A stretch of DNA of 64,000 nt from Terracoccus sp. 273MFTsu3.1 (lineage in GTDB: Bacteria; Actinomycetota; Actinomycetes; Actinomycetales; Dermatophilaceae). Under the pieces are notes generated by a model. That model saw only the letters and a program-made list of their open reading frames with translations, searched no databases and was not told the origin of the DNA. This document shows positions 1-8,357 of this stretch, one piece after another. Within the stretch, counting starts at the first letter, position 1. Every line of letters starts with the position of its first letter. A program made the position numbers and the translations under genes. Where the stretch lies: positions 496,001-560,000 of the forward strand of contig NZ_KB911821.1 in NCBI RefSeq assembly GCF_000383675.1. The letters are read 5' to 3'.

Positions 1-505
1 ACAGGGCGCCCATCGAGTGTGCGACGACGGCCCGGGCCGGGCCGAAGCGCGCGGCGACGGCGTCGAGCGAACGACCGAGCTCGACCGCGTCGGACGAGCC
101 GGAGCCGTGGACGCCCGGGTCCGAACGGCCGTGACCGAGCCCGTCGAAGGCGACGACCTGCAGGCCACGGTCCAGCAGGGGCGCCACGAGCGGGGTCAGC
201 TGCTCGAGCGACCCGCCCCAGCCGTGCACGAGGTAGACGACCGGGCCCTCGCCCCAGACCCAGCCCCGCACGGATCGGCCGCGCAGCGCGACCTCGAAGG
301 CCGAGCCGAGCAGCTCCCGGATCGGCGTCGCCCTCACGGGCGTGGCGACCGAGGGTCGGGCCGGGGGCAGGCGGAACCAGAGCCGTTCGGCGACCCGCGC
401 TCCGACGTGAGGTGCCAGTGCCTCCGAGATCCGGAAGGCGACGTGAGTGGCGAGACGATGAATCGACCGATCGTTCGTGCTTTTCTGCGGAGATGAGAGT
501 GCCAT
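1..505 (-). CDS. alpha/beta hydrolase, C-terminal part outside the window
   Basis: The gene reads leftward off the window edge, so only the first 168 residues are present. The start is the ATG at 505-503, preceded by an AAGGAA ribosome-binding site. After a basic N-terminal region of about 75 residues there is an oxyanion-hole motif HGWGGS (residues 94-99) and a nucleophile elbow AHSMGA with Ser164. These mark an alpha/beta hydrolase fold enzyme; the substrate cannot be told. It lies 66 bases downstream of a TetR regulator in the same direction, the usual arrangement for a regulator and its target. An operator-like sequence lies inside its first codons. The His and Asp of the triad lie beyond the window. 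Confidence 0.85.
   Translation of the reverse strand, partial: MALSSPQKSTNDRSIHRLATHVAFRISEALAPHVGARVAERLWFRLPPARPSVATPVRATPIRELLGSAFEVALRGRSVRGWVWGEGPVVYLVHGWGGSLEQLTPLVAPLLDRGLQVVAFDGLGHGRSDPGVHGSGSSDAVELGRSLDAVAARFGPARAVVAHSMGAL
465..484. promoter_or_regulatory. second operator-like site, inside the hydrolase start region
   Basis: Read on the minus strand this 20-mer matches the site at 1183-1202 (plus strand) at 18 of 20 positions, including the unusual AAAAGCACGA flank and the CGGTC half-site. It covers codons 8-14 of the hydrolase gene. A likely role is a second binding site for the adjacent TetR protein; this is inference. Confidence 0.45.
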
Positions 506-571
506 GACTGTTCCTTCGGGGTGGTGGGTCGGGACGTGTGGTCCGCACCGGACCGGGTGTGAGACTGAGGG

Positions 572-1174
572 TCAGGCCGAGCGGGCGACGGCCCGGCAGT
601 CGTCGACGAGACGGTCGAAGGCCCGGCGCGCGCGCTCCTCGGCCCGACCGTCGCGCATCAGCCGACGCGCATGGTGGTGCGCGAGCACGATGCCCTCGAG
701 CTCGTAGGCGAACTGCTCGGGGTCGACGTCGTCACGGAAGTGCCCCTCGGCCACGGCCGTGCCGACGATGAGGCTCACCGACTCGAGCTTGTCGCGCTCG
801 GCGCGCACGAGCTCGTCACGGACGGGCCCCTCCTGGTCGTCGAACTCGCTCGCCGCGTCGACGAAGATGCAGCCGCCGTCGAACCCCGTGGACTGCCACG
901 CGATCCAGCGGTCGAAGAACTCGCGCACGCGAGGCTCGCCCCGAGGGGCGGCCACGGTCGGGCGCATGACGACGTCGGTGAACATGTCACGGGCGTGCTG
1001 CAGAACCTGCACCTGCAGCGCCTCCTTGGAGGCGAAGTGGGCGTAGAGCCCGCTCTTGCTCAGCTTCGTCGCCGCGGCCAGCGTGCCGATGGTCAGCCCA
1101 CCGAGCCCGACGAGCGACGCGAGCTCGGTCGCCTCGTCGAGAATCGCCGTCCTCGTGCTCTCACCCTTGCCCAT
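572..1174 (-). CDS. TetR/AcrR family transcriptional regulator
   Basis: A 200-residue protein with an N-terminal TetR helix-turn-helix (roughly residues 26-52, LTIGTLAAATKLSKSGLYAH) and a C-terminal ligand domain containing CIFVDAASEFDD, seen in the TetR_C_16-like branch. The start is the ATG at 1174. A near-perfect inverted repeat GACCG-TT-CGGTC sits immediately upstream, at 1191-1202, where it would overlap the promoter, so autorepression is likely. The downstream hydrolase is the probable regulated target. The ligand is unknown. Confidence 0.92.
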   Translation of the reverse strand: MGKGESTRTAILDEATELASLVGLGGLTIGTLAAATKLSKSGLYAHFASKEALQVQVLQHARDMFTDVVMRPTVAAPRGEPRVREFFDRWIAWQSTGFDGGCIFVDAASEFDDQEGPVRDELVRAERDKLESVSLIVGTAVAEGHFRDDVDPEQFAYELEGIVLAHHHARRLMRDGRAEERARRAFDRLVDDCRAVARSA

Positions 1175-1182
1175 GGCCTAAT

Positions 1183-1202
1183 AAAAGCACGACCGTTCGG
1201 TC
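1183..1202. promoter_or_regulatory. probable TetR operator upstream of the regulator
   Basis: Plus-strand AAAAGCACGACCGTTCGGTC. The core GACCG-TT-CGGTC is an inverted repeat of the kind TetR dimers bind, located 9 to 28 bases before the regulator start codon. A near copy lies at 465-484 in the opposite orientation. Confidence 0.6.
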
Positions 1203-1213
1203 AGGACAAGGGG

Positions 1214-2551
1214 TCAGGGCATTGGCGCAGCCGGGCCCCGGGCGTCGCGCCCCCACTCCAGTCGCGTCACCACGAGGTCGAGGTCGCGCCGGAGCGCCCG
1301 GGAGGGGTCGTCGTGACCCTCCGTCGCCGGGTGCGCGGCGCGTCGGAGCGCCGCGAACCACGGTGCGAGCGCCCACCAGTCCCGGGCACGCGCCCGGGCG
1401 GCGTCGTCGACGTCGGCGGCCCCGGCCACGGCGTCCGCGAAGGCGGCCGATGTCGCGTTGAGCGCCCACGCGAGGTCGAGAGCCGGGTCGGTGACCCGTG
1501 CGTCGCCCCAGTCGATGACCCCGGACAGCCGCCCGTCTCGCGCGAGGACGTGCTCGCTCACGAGGTCCCCGTGGCACAGGGCCTGCTCACCCACCGTCGC
1601 CACCCGCTCGAGCAGCGCCTCCGCGGTCGAGCGGTGCTCGGGCGGCAGGAGGGGCAGCACGACGTGCCGGAACCGCTCCACCCGGGCGGCTCGCTCCACG
1701 TGGTCGTCGGCTGCCGACGGGCAGCCCGCATCGGCCGCGAGGGGAAGCGGCGTGGCGTGCAGGGCGTCGAGGAAGGCGGCGAAGACCTCGCCGTCCGCCG
1801 AGGTCAGGCGCGCCGGGTGGACGGGCCCGCCCGCCACGAGGACGTGCCGCAGCCGCAGCGGCGCACGGTCGAGCACGACCGGGCGGGGCACCTCCACCGG
1901 GAGCCCGTCCGCGATCGCCGGAAGCAGGACCGCCTCGGCGAGCAGGGCCGTCTCGACCTCGGGCCGGCGCGCGCTGCGGTCGACCCAGCGCTGCTCCACG
2001 AGCGTCGCCACGCTGTCCCACCCCTGTGGGAGCGGGACCCGGTCGGCATGCCATCCGCGCACGAGGGACGACCAGACGGCCACGCTGTCCGGCACGATGC
2101 TGTCGGACTCGTCGTCGAACCGGCGCACGAGCTCCTCGACCGTGACCCACTCGCCCCACGACACCTCCTCGGGCTGCCACCGGATCGGGCCGTCCCACGT
2201 CACGACGAAGCGGAAGGCCCGGTAGCGCGTGTGCTCGTCGGCGTAGTCCGCCACGCCCAGGGGCTCGAGCGGGACCCCGGAGACACCGAGCTCCTCCTCG
2301 ACCTCCCGCACCGCGCCGACCGCGGGATCCTCACCCGCCAGGACGACCCCTCCGGCCGCGAGGTCGAGCAGACCCGGGTAGACGTCCTTCGTCGTCGTGC
2401 GGCGGTGGAGGTAGACGCGGCCGAGCGGGTCGCGCACGACGATCGACGACGCCGCGTGTCGCAGGTTGCGGGCGCGCATGACCGAGCGCGGGGACGATCC
2501 CGACACCCGACCGGCCTCGTCGTAGAGCGCGACCACCTCGTCGTCGGCCAT
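1214..2551 (-). CDS. Nudix hydrolase fused to an aminoglycoside/choline-kinase-like phosphotransferase
   Basis: A 445-residue two-domain protein. Residues 1-160 form a Nudix domain of the isopentenyl-diphosphate isomerase-like/YfcD type, with an intact Nudix box at 68-90 (ends REVEEELGV). Residues about 190-440 form an APH-type kinase fold with the catalytic HGDL at 327-330 and metal-binding IDWGD at 346-350. The usual HGDxxxxN asparagine is replaced by His334. The Nudix half would hydrolyse a nucleoside-diphosphate-linked substrate and the kinase half would phosphorylate a small alcohol or amine; neither substrate is evident. It starts 7 bases after the DUF6912 stop, so the two are probably co-transcribed. 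Confidence 0.88.
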   Translation of the reverse strand: MADDEVVALYDEAGRVSGSSPRSVMRARNLRHAASSIVVRDPLGRVYLHRRTTTKDVYPGLLDLAAGGVVLAGEDPAVGAVREVEEELGVSGVPLEPLGVADYADEHTRYRAFRFVVTWDGPIRWQPEEVSWGEWVTVEELVRRFDDESDSIVPDSVAVWSSLVRGWHADRVPLPQGWDSVATLVEQRWVDRSARRPEVETALLAEAVLLPAIADGLPVEVPRPVVLDRAPLRLRHVLVAGGPVHPARLTSADGEVFAAFLDALHATPLPLAADAGCPSAADDHVERAARVERFRHVVLPLLPPEHRSTAEALLERVATVGEQALCHGDLVSEHVLARDGRLSGVIDWGDARVTDPALDLAWALNATSAAFADAVAGAADVDDAARARARDWWALAPWFAALRRAAHPATEGHDDPSRALRRDLDLVVTRLEWGRDARGPAAPMP

Positions 2552-2558
2552 GTGGGGC

Positions 2559-2999
2559 TCAGCCGAAGAAGGAACGCACGTCGTCGAGCTCGGTGACGTC
2601 GTACCAGAGCAGCTCGTCGGCCTCCTCGTCGACGTCGCCGGTCACCTCGTCGTCGACGTGGAAGGACGCGACCCGCGAGAGCGGCACCGGTGCCGTGAGC
2701 ACGACCTTCGACACGGGCGCACCGTCACGCGGTGAGACCCACGCGGCATCCGCGTCCGCGGAGGCGACGACTCGACGGTCGGAGCGCACGGACCGCAGAC
2801 CGGCCGCCGCTTCCACGGCGTCGCTGAAGGCGGCGTACTCGAGGTCCTCGACGTCGAGACCCGGCGCGGCCTGCTCGAGACCCGACGTCACGGCATACGC
2901 CGTCCGTGGGGTGCCCGGCCCGGCAGCGAGCGAGCCTGCGGTGGCGAGCTCCTCGAGGGCCGCCCGTCCGAGCGGCACGTAGACGCGCACGACCGGCAT
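2559..2999 (-). CDS. DUF6912 family protein
   Basis: A 146-residue soluble acidic protein beginning MPVVRVYVPLGRAALEEL and ending in DVTELDDVRSFFG, resembling the small actinobacterial DUF6912 family of unknown function. The start codon overlaps the stop of the upstream WS/DGAT gene by one base (TGATG on the minus strand), so the two are translationally coupled. I see no catalytic motif. Confidence 0.8.
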   Translation of the reverse strand: MPVVRVYVPLGRAALEELATAGSLAAGPGTPRTAYAVTSGLEQAAPGLDVEDLEYAAFSDAVEAAAGLRSVRSDRRVVASADADAAWVSPRDGAPVSKVVLTAPVPLSRVASFHVDDEVTGDVDEEADELLWYDVTELDDVRSFFG

Positions 3000-4420
3000 C
3001 AGGACTCCCTCCCGCTCGTCAGCTCGGCGAGCGACTCGACGATGGACTGGCCGAGCACGTCGACGTCGGGCATCGCATCGCGGTCGGCGTTGAGACCGAA
3101 GTAGACCCCTCCGTTGTAGGACGTGATGCCGATCGAGAGGGCCTGGCCCTTGGCGAGGGGCGTCACCGGGTAGGTCGAGAGCATCTCGGCCTCTCCGGCG
3201 TAGAGCGGCGTCTGTGGCCCGGGCACGTTGGTGATCATGACGTTGTAGAGGCGGCGCGACATCGCGGAGCCGAGGCGCGCCCCGAGGGCGTGCAGGGTCG
3301 GCGGGGCGAAACCGGCGAGGTTGGCGAGCGACGTCGCCCCGACCGCCTGGCCACCCTCCATCTGCTGACGCATCGCGAACGCGATCTGGTGCAGGCGCAT
3401 CGAGGCCCCGGGCTCGCCGACCGGGAGGTTGACGACGCACGCCATGACCTGGTTGGCGTACATCCCCGCCGGGTCGTCGCCGTAGATGCTGACCGGCACC
3501 ATGGCACGCACCGACGTGTGGGGGCTGACGGCCTCGCCGCGTCCGAGCAGCCACGCCCGGAAGCCGCCCGCGATCGTCGCGAGCACGACGTCGTTGATCG
3601 TCACGTCCTCGGCGTACGCGCCGCGGGCCAGCCGCTTGCGCACGAGGCGGTAGTCCTCGAGATCGGTCGCGATCATGACCCACCGGCGGGCCGAGCCGAT
3701 CTCGGCGTTGAGGGGCGAGTCGGGCGCGGGGCGCGCGGCGGTGCGCGCGACCGTCGAGAGGACCTGGCCGGCCGACTCGACCGCACGCAGGCCGACGTTG
3801 AGGGCGTCGTTGAGGCCGCCGCGGACGAGGTCGACGACCTGCGTCGGACGGCGTACCGCGTCGATGACAGCGCCCGTGACGAGCTCGACCGACGACGGCG
3901 ACCGGCTCGGCTCCCACGGCGCGACGACGTCGTCCTGGCCCTCGCCCTTGACGGCGTCGACGATGACGTGGGCGATGTCGAGGGCATTGACGCCGTCGAT
4001 GAGCGCGTGGTGGGTCTTCGTGACGATCGCGAACCGTCCGTCGTGCAGGCCCTCCACGAGGTAGACCTCCCACAACGGGCGGGTGCGGTCGAGCTTGCGC
4101 GGCTGGACCCGGGCCACGAAGTCCTGCAGCTGCCGGTCGCTTCCCGGCCGCGGCAGGCCCGCGCGGCGCACGTGGTAGCCCATGTCGAAGGCCTCGTCGT
4201 CGACCCAGACGGGGTTGCCGATCCGGCCCGGGACGTCGCGGACCTTCTGCCGGAAGCGCGGGATCGCCCCGATCCGGCTCTCGATGATGCGGACGAGCTG
4301 GTCGTAGTCGAAGCCGTCGCGAGGAGGCTGGAAGACCATGACCGACCCGACGTGCATCGACGTGGTGGACTCCTCGAGGTAGAGGAACGACGCGTCGAGC
4401 GAGGTCAGGCGGTCAGACAT
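2999..4420 (-). CDS. WS/DGAT family O-acyltransferase (wax ester/triacylglycerol synthase type)
   Basis: A 473-residue protein of the wax ester synthase/diacylglycerol acyltransferase family, which transfers acyl groups from acyl-CoA to long-chain alcohols or diacylglycerol. The catalytic motif HHALIDG is at residues 137-143, and the N-terminal MSDRLTSLDASFLYLE and PLWEVYLVEGL blocks are typical. The reading frame stays open upstream, but MSDRLTSLD fits the family N-terminus, so the start at 4420 is preferred. It heads the DUF6912 and Nudix-kinase genes and is divergent from the lipoprotein gene at 4461. Confidence 0.9.
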   Translation of the reverse strand: MSDRLTSLDASFLYLEESTTSMHVGSVMVFQPPRDGFDYDQLVRIIESRIGAIPRFRQKVRDVPGRIGNPVWVDDEAFDMGYHVRRAGLPRPGSDRQLQDFVARVQPRKLDRTRPLWEVYLVEGLHDGRFAIVTKTHHALIDGVNALDIAHVIVDAVKGEGQDDVVAPWEPSRSPSSVELVTGAVIDAVRRPTQVVDLVRGGLNDALNVGLRAVESAGQVLSTVARTAARPAPDSPLNAEIGSARRWVMIATDLEDYRLVRKRLARGAYAEDVTINDVVLATIAGGFRAWLLGRGEAVSPHTSVRAMVPVSIYGDDPAGMYANQVMACVVNLPVGEPGASMRLHQIAFAMRQQMEGGQAVGATSLANLAGFAPPTLHALGARLGSAMSRRLYNVMITNVPGPQTPLYAGEAEMLSTYPVTPLAKGQALSIGITSYNGGVYFGLNADRDAMPDVDVLGQSIVESLAELTSGRES

Positions 4421-4447
4421 GCTCACACTCTGCCAGACGCTCTTGCC

Positions 4448-4453
4448 TAGGAT
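4448..4453 (+). promoter_or_regulatory. -10 box TAGGAT for the lipoprotein gene (leaderless)
   Basis: TAGGAT ends 7 bases before the ATG at 4461, so transcription would begin at or next to the start codon. This fits a leaderless mRNA and fixes the start. Confidence 0.65.
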
Positions 4454-4460
4454 CGTGGCC

Positions 4461-4847
4461 ATGCGTACGTTTCGCGCCCTCCCGTATGCCGTGTGCGCCC
4501 TCGCGCTCGTCGGCGCCGCCGCCTGCTCGTCCGGCACCCCCGATCCCGGGCCGAGCGGAGGCACCGGCGTCGTCTCGACGGGCAGCGTCAAGCGCCTCGA
4601 GGTGACCGTGACCGGGACGACCGTGACGCCTGCCCCGGCGCAGGTCGACCTGCCGATCGGCTCGACGCTCGAGCTCGTCGTGACGAGCGACCACGACGAC
4701 GAGCTGCACGCCCACGGCTTCGACGTCGAGGCGACGCTCAAGGCCGGCACCCCGACGACCCTGCGTCTCACCGGCACCGAGGCCGGCCTCTACGAGGTCG
4801 AGACCCACGAGCCGGCCCTGACCCTGCTCACGGTCGCCGTCCGCTGA
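4461..4847 (+). CDS. cupredoxin-like lipoprotein
   Basis: A 128-residue secreted protein with a signal peptide ending in a lipobox-like ALVGAAAC, so Cys22 is probably lipidated. The remainder is an all-beta domain with HDDELHAHGFDVEA, which recalls cupredoxin-like extracytoplasmic domains, although a complete His-Cys-His-Met copper set is not visible. The start is fixed by a leaderless -10 box. The downstream membrane-protein gene starts 2 bases after the stop, so the two are an operon and the products probably act together at the membrane. Confidence 0.8.
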   Translation: MRTFRALPYAVCALALVGAAACSSGTPDPGPSGGTGVVSTGSVKRLEVTVTGTTVTPAPAQVDLPIGSTLELVVTSDHDDELHAHGFDVEATLKAGTPTTLRLTGTEAGLYEVETHEPALTLLTVAVR

Positions 4848-4849
4848 CC

Positions 4850-6229
4850 GTGGCGTCCCCCTCGGCCGCACTCGCCTCCGCCCTCCCACCAGCCCTTCAT
4901 CAGGTCGCCCCGGCTGTCGTCCCCGCCCACGGCGTCGGTAGCCGGGGAGACCTTCCCCTGCCGTTCACGGCCCTCGTCATCGCGGCGGTGGCGGCGCTCG
5001 TCATCTCGTTCGTGGCCATCGGCACGCTGTGGCGCGAGCCGCGGCTGCGCGACACCGACGGGGTGCTGCTGCCCGCGCCGGTCACCGCCCTCCTCGACTC
5101 GCGCTGGCTGCGTGTCGTGGCCCGGGTCCTCACGTGGATCGTCACGGTGTGGACCCTCGCGGCGCTCGTGCTCGGGCCCGACTCGGCCCGCAACCCCGTG
5201 CCCCACGTCGTCTACGTGTGGCTGTGGGTGGGGCTCGCCTTCTCCTCGATGCTCCTCGGCCCGGTGTGGCGCGTCATCAACCCACTCCGCGCGCTGCACG
5301 CCGGGCTGCTCCGCCTCGCCCGTGTCTCACCCGACCTGGCGGCCCTGCCCTACCGCTGGGGACTGTGGCCCGCGGCCCTCGGGCTCGGGACCTTCACGTG
5401 GGTCGAGCTCGTCGCCGAGGACAACACGTCGCTGGGCTTCCTGCGCGTGCTCGTCGCCGGCTTCGTCGCCGTGTCGCTGCTCGGCGCGGCGGTCTTCGGT
5501 CGCACGTGGTTCGACCACGCGGACCCCTTCGAGGCGTGGTCACGGCTGCTCGGCCTGCTCTCGCCGCTCGGTCGGCGCCGCGACGGTCGCTGGGTGCTGC
5601 GCACCCCCCTGCACGGCGTCAACGGCCTGCGCGGCCAGCGGGGCCTCGTGCCCACGGTCGCCGTCATGCTCGGCGGGACGGCATACGACGGCTTCTCGGC
5701 CAACCTCTCGTGGGCGACCTTCGTGCAGTCCTCCCCCGTGCCGTCGGCACTGCTCAGGACGGCCACCCTCCTCGCCTTCTTCGGCTTCGTGGCCGTGACG
5801 ATCTGGCTGGCCTCGGTCGTGTCGATGAGGCTCGCCCGCGAGCCCTTCTCCCGCTCGTTCTCCTTCGTCAGCGACATCGCCCCGTCGCTGATCCCCATCG
5901 CCGGCGGCTACGTCATCGCGCACTACTGGTCGCTCTGGGTCTATCAGGGGCAGTACGCGTGGCGTCTGCTCACCGACCCGCTGGGCACGGGCGCCGACCT
6001 GCTCGGGACCGCGGACCTCACCCCGAACGACCTGCTCATCCAGCCGACGCTCGTAGCGACGATCCAGGCCGTGAGCATCGTCGTCGGGCACCTGCTCGGC
6101 GTCCTCGCCGCCCACGAGCGGGCGATCACGGTCCTCGACCGTCGCTCGGCCGTCCTCGGTCAGGTCCCGCTCATGGTGGTCATGGTCTTCTACACGCTCG
6201 GAGGCCTGACGATCCTCTTCGCACCCTGA
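4850..6229 (+). CDS. polytopic membrane protein of unknown function, partner of the cupredoxin-like lipoprotein
   Basis: A 459-residue protein with about ten hydrophobic segments from residue 38 onward (for example ALVIAAVAALVISFVAIG and VVYVWLWVGLAFSSMLLG). The GTG start at 4850 lies 2 bases after the lipoprotein stop, indicating coupled translation. Conserved-looking loops include GPVWRVINPLRALH and RTWFDHADPFEAWSRL. I do not recognise a characterised family. The pairing with a cupredoxin-like lipoprotein suggests an envelope redox or metal role, which is inference only. It converges with the gene ending at 6244, 14 bases away. Confidence 0.82.
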   Translation: MASPSAALASALPPALHQVAPAVVPAHGVGSRGDLPLPFTALVIAAVAALVISFVAIGTLWREPRLRDTDGVLLPAPVTALLDSRWLRVVARVLTWIVTVWTLAALVLGPDSARNPVPHVVYVWLWVGLAFSSMLLGPVWRVINPLRALHAGLLRLARVSPDLAALPYRWGLWPAALGLGTFTWVELVAEDNTSLGFLRVLVAGFVAVSLLGAAVFGRTWFDHADPFEAWSRLLGLLSPLGRRRDGRWVLRTPLHGVNGLRGQRGLVPTVAVMLGGTAYDGFSANLSWATFVQSSPVPSALLRTATLLAFFGFVAVTIWLASVVSMRLAREPFSRSFSFVSDIAPSLIPIAGGYVIAHYWSLWVYQGQYAWRLLTDPLGTGADLLGTADLTPNDLLIQPTLVATIQAVSIVVGHLLGVLAAHERAITVLDRRSAVLGQVPLMVVMVFYTLGGLTILFAP

Positions 6230-6243
6230 CCCGGCGCGTTGCC

Positions 6244-7698
6244 TCAGGCTCGGACGGCACTCGACGACCGGCGCCCACGACCCCGGCGGCGGGCCCGCTC
6301 GCTCCGCTCGCCACGCTCGGTCGGCGTCACCGTCCACGGCAGCAGCCCGGTCGCGAGGTCGGCCACGGCATGACGGACGGGCGAGTCCGGCACGTGCTCG
6401 ACGACCGAACGCCCGGCGAGCAGGGCCGAGTCGACGGCCGCGGTGTCGTCGGGCACGAACCGCACGGACGCGAGCCCGGCGAACCGCAGGAGCGAGTCGG
6501 CGATGCGGGACTGGGGACGGGAGCCGACCGCGCCGCTGCGCACCCGGTTGACGACGGGCACGGGCTCGCCGGACGGCACCGTGCCGAGCTCCTGGAGGCC
6601 CCGGACGAAACGCTGGAGCGCGACCGGGTCGGCGCCGCCCACCGCGACGACGAGGTCGGAGGCGGCCAAGGAGGTCAGCGTGGCCTCGTTGCGTCGCGGG
6701 GCCACCGTGTCGTAGCTGAGCTCCTCGTCGTCCTCGAGGCAGAAGCCGCAGTCGACGACGACGACCTGCACGAGCGACCGGCTCAGCTCGAGGACCCGCT
6801 CGAGCGCCGCGGCGCGCACCTCGGGCCACCGCTCCGCCTTGGGCAGGCCGGTCAGCACGCGGAGTCCAGGGACGACCATTGGGGCGATGCGCGAGAGCGC
6901 GGGCAGGTCGAGCAGGCCCTGGTCGGCAGCACGACAGGCCGCCGCGACGCCCGGCGCCTCGTCGAGCAGCCCCAGGGTCTGGGCAACGCAGCCCCCGTAG
7001 GTGTCGGCGTCGACGAGCAGCACCTCGACGCCACGGCCGGCGACCTCTGCGGCCAAGGTCGTCGCGACGGTCGTGCGACCGGGCGCGCCGGTCGGCCCCC
7101 AGACCGCGATGACGGGCGCACGCTCGGGGCCACGCCGCGAACCGGTCCCTCGCCCCACGGCCGTGTCGTCCCCGGACGGGTCGCCGGCATCGAGCGAGCC
7201 GACGCGCTCACGGCCCGCGGTGACGCCGTCGGAGCCTGCAGGACGCCACCCCGCGCCGTCGGTCGGGCCCTGCGGGTGGTCGGGTGCGGCGTGCTGGCCG
7301 GCGCCGACGCCGTCCTCGCCACTCAGAGCCGCCTCGAGGTCGTCGGCCGCGCCCGCGCCCTCCTGCAGCGAAAGCTCCCACCGGTCGGTCCCCGCGTCGA
7401 CCGGGAGAGTCACCGTGACCGTCAGCTGGCGCAGACGTCGCTCGGCGGTCTCGTCGTCGGCTGGGTGCACCCCGATCACGCGGATCCGGTTGGCGCGCAG
7501 GCGATTCACCACCATGAGGTCGAGGCCCCGCAGGTCGGAGGAGACGACGGCGGTGTCGCCGAGACCCGCGTCGGCGACCGACAGCAGCTCGGACACGTCG
7601 GCACACCGCCGCGTCACGGTCACGTCGCGCAGACCCTCGAGCGTCGTCGCGACCGACGACTCCCACTGGTGGCTGAGGGCGGTCAGGACCTCGGTCAT
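6244..7698 (-). CDS. CpaE/TadZ-like P-loop ATPase (MinD/ParA superfamily)
   Basis: A 484-residue protein. Residues 1-110 resemble a receiver-like or TadZ N-terminal domain, 115-195 is a low-complexity linker, and from about 195 there is a MinD/ParA-type nucleotide-binding domain. The P-loop at 201-210 reads GPTGAPGRTT, so it lacks the signature lysine of a deviant Walker A, and the usual P-loop lysine is arginine. The Walker A-prime element LLVDADTYGG follows at 227-236. CpaE/TadZ proteins position Flp/Tad pilus or secretion machinery. The start codon overlaps the stop of the SAF-domain gene by 4 bases. No CpaF ATPase or pilin gene is present nearby. Confidence 0.8.
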   Translation of the reverse strand: MTEVLTALSHQWESSVATTLEGLRDVTVTRRCADVSELLSVADAGLGDTAVVSSDLRGLDLMVVNRLRANRIRVIGVHPADDETAERRLRQLTVTVTLPVDAGTDRWELSLQEGAGAADDLEAALSGEDGVGAGQHAAPDHPQGPTDGAGWRPAGSDGVTAGRERVGSLDAGDPSGDDTAVGRGTGSRRGPERAPVIAVWGPTGAPGRTTVATTLAAEVAGRGVEVLLVDADTYGGCVAQTLGLLDEAPGVAAACRAADQGLLDLPALSRIAPMVVPGLRVLTGLPKAERWPEVRAAALERVLELSRSLVQVVVVDCGFCLEDDEELSYDTVAPRRNEATLTSLAASDLVVAVGGADPVALQRFVRGLQELGTVPSGEPVPVVNRVRSGAVGSRPQSRIADSLLRFAGLASVRFVPDDTAAVDSALLAGRSVVEHVPDSPVRHAVADLATGLLPWTVTPTERGERSERARRRGRGRRSSSAVRA

Positions 7699-8357
7699 GC
7701 GCCGCCGCCGGAGACCGCCCCGACGGAGGGGACGAGGGTCAGCTTCGCCTCGCCGTCCACGGCTTCGACGAGCGGCTGGACCTTGTCGGCCGGCACGTAG
7801 ATCTGCACCGACGTCATCGAGCCCGAGCCGAAGCCTCCGCTGCTCGTCATCACCGCGGCCACGGCCGCGGACTCGAGCACCTTCTTCGTCGGGGTGGTGG
7901 CCGCGTCGCTCGTGGACGCGGCCTTGGGCGTGACGAAGACGTCGACGCGGCTCCCCCGGGCCAGTCCCGTCGTCGACATCGCGTCGGCGCGGACCGTGAC
8001 CCGCTGGACGGCGACGGCATCAGCGTCGCCGACGGCGGACACGGGCACCAGCTCACCAGCGCGCACGTCACGCACCATGAACGAGCCGGTCGGCGGCGGG
8101 GCGTCGGCGGTGAGGTAGGCGTTCATCCCATCCGCGAGTCGCACGTCGGCGCGCACGAAGGAGGCCTCCTCGACCTCGTCGCCGGTCACGAGGTTGCTCG
8201 CCGCGACCCACACCGGCACGCGGTCGTCGGCGCTGGCGACGGCCTTGGCCCCCAGCGTCGCGGCGACGACGACGAGCAGCACACCGACGACGAGTCGGCT
8301 GTCGCGCCAGGACGGTCGTTGCAGGCGCTTGGCGCTGGGACTGGCCAGCTCGGTCAT
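7695..8357 (-). CDS. SAF-domain membrane protein, CpaB/RcpC-like
   Basis: A 220-residue protein with one N-terminal membrane segment (about residues 22-42) followed by a SAF domain (from VPVWVAASNLVTGDEV to the LVPVSAV region) and a CpaB-like C-terminal part. CpaB/RcpC proteins belong to Flp/Tad pilus assembly. The start at 8357 (MTELASPS) is chosen because the residues upstream in frame are proline- and glycine-rich and there is a GGGGGCCC ribosome-binding-like stretch just before it. It is translationally coupled (ATGA overlap) to the CpaE-like gene. Confidence 0.82.
   Translation of the reverse strand: MTELASPSAKRLQRPSWRDSRLVVGVLLVVVAATLGAKAVASADDRVPVWVAASNLVTGDEVEEASFVRADVRLADGMNAYLTADAPPPTGSFMVRDVRAGELVPVSAVGDADAVAVQRVTVRADAMSTTGLARGSRVDVFVTPKAASTSDAATTPTKKVLESAAVAAVMTSSGGFGSGSMTSVQIYVPADKVQPLVEAVDGEAKLTLVPSVGAVSGGGA

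Noticed and set aside
671-2596. Long open frame on the plus strand opposite the Nudix-kinase gene
   Set aside because: It is a shadow of GC-rich codon usage; the translation is Arg/Gly/Asp-rich with no domain, and the opposite strand encodes clear Nudix and kinase motifs.
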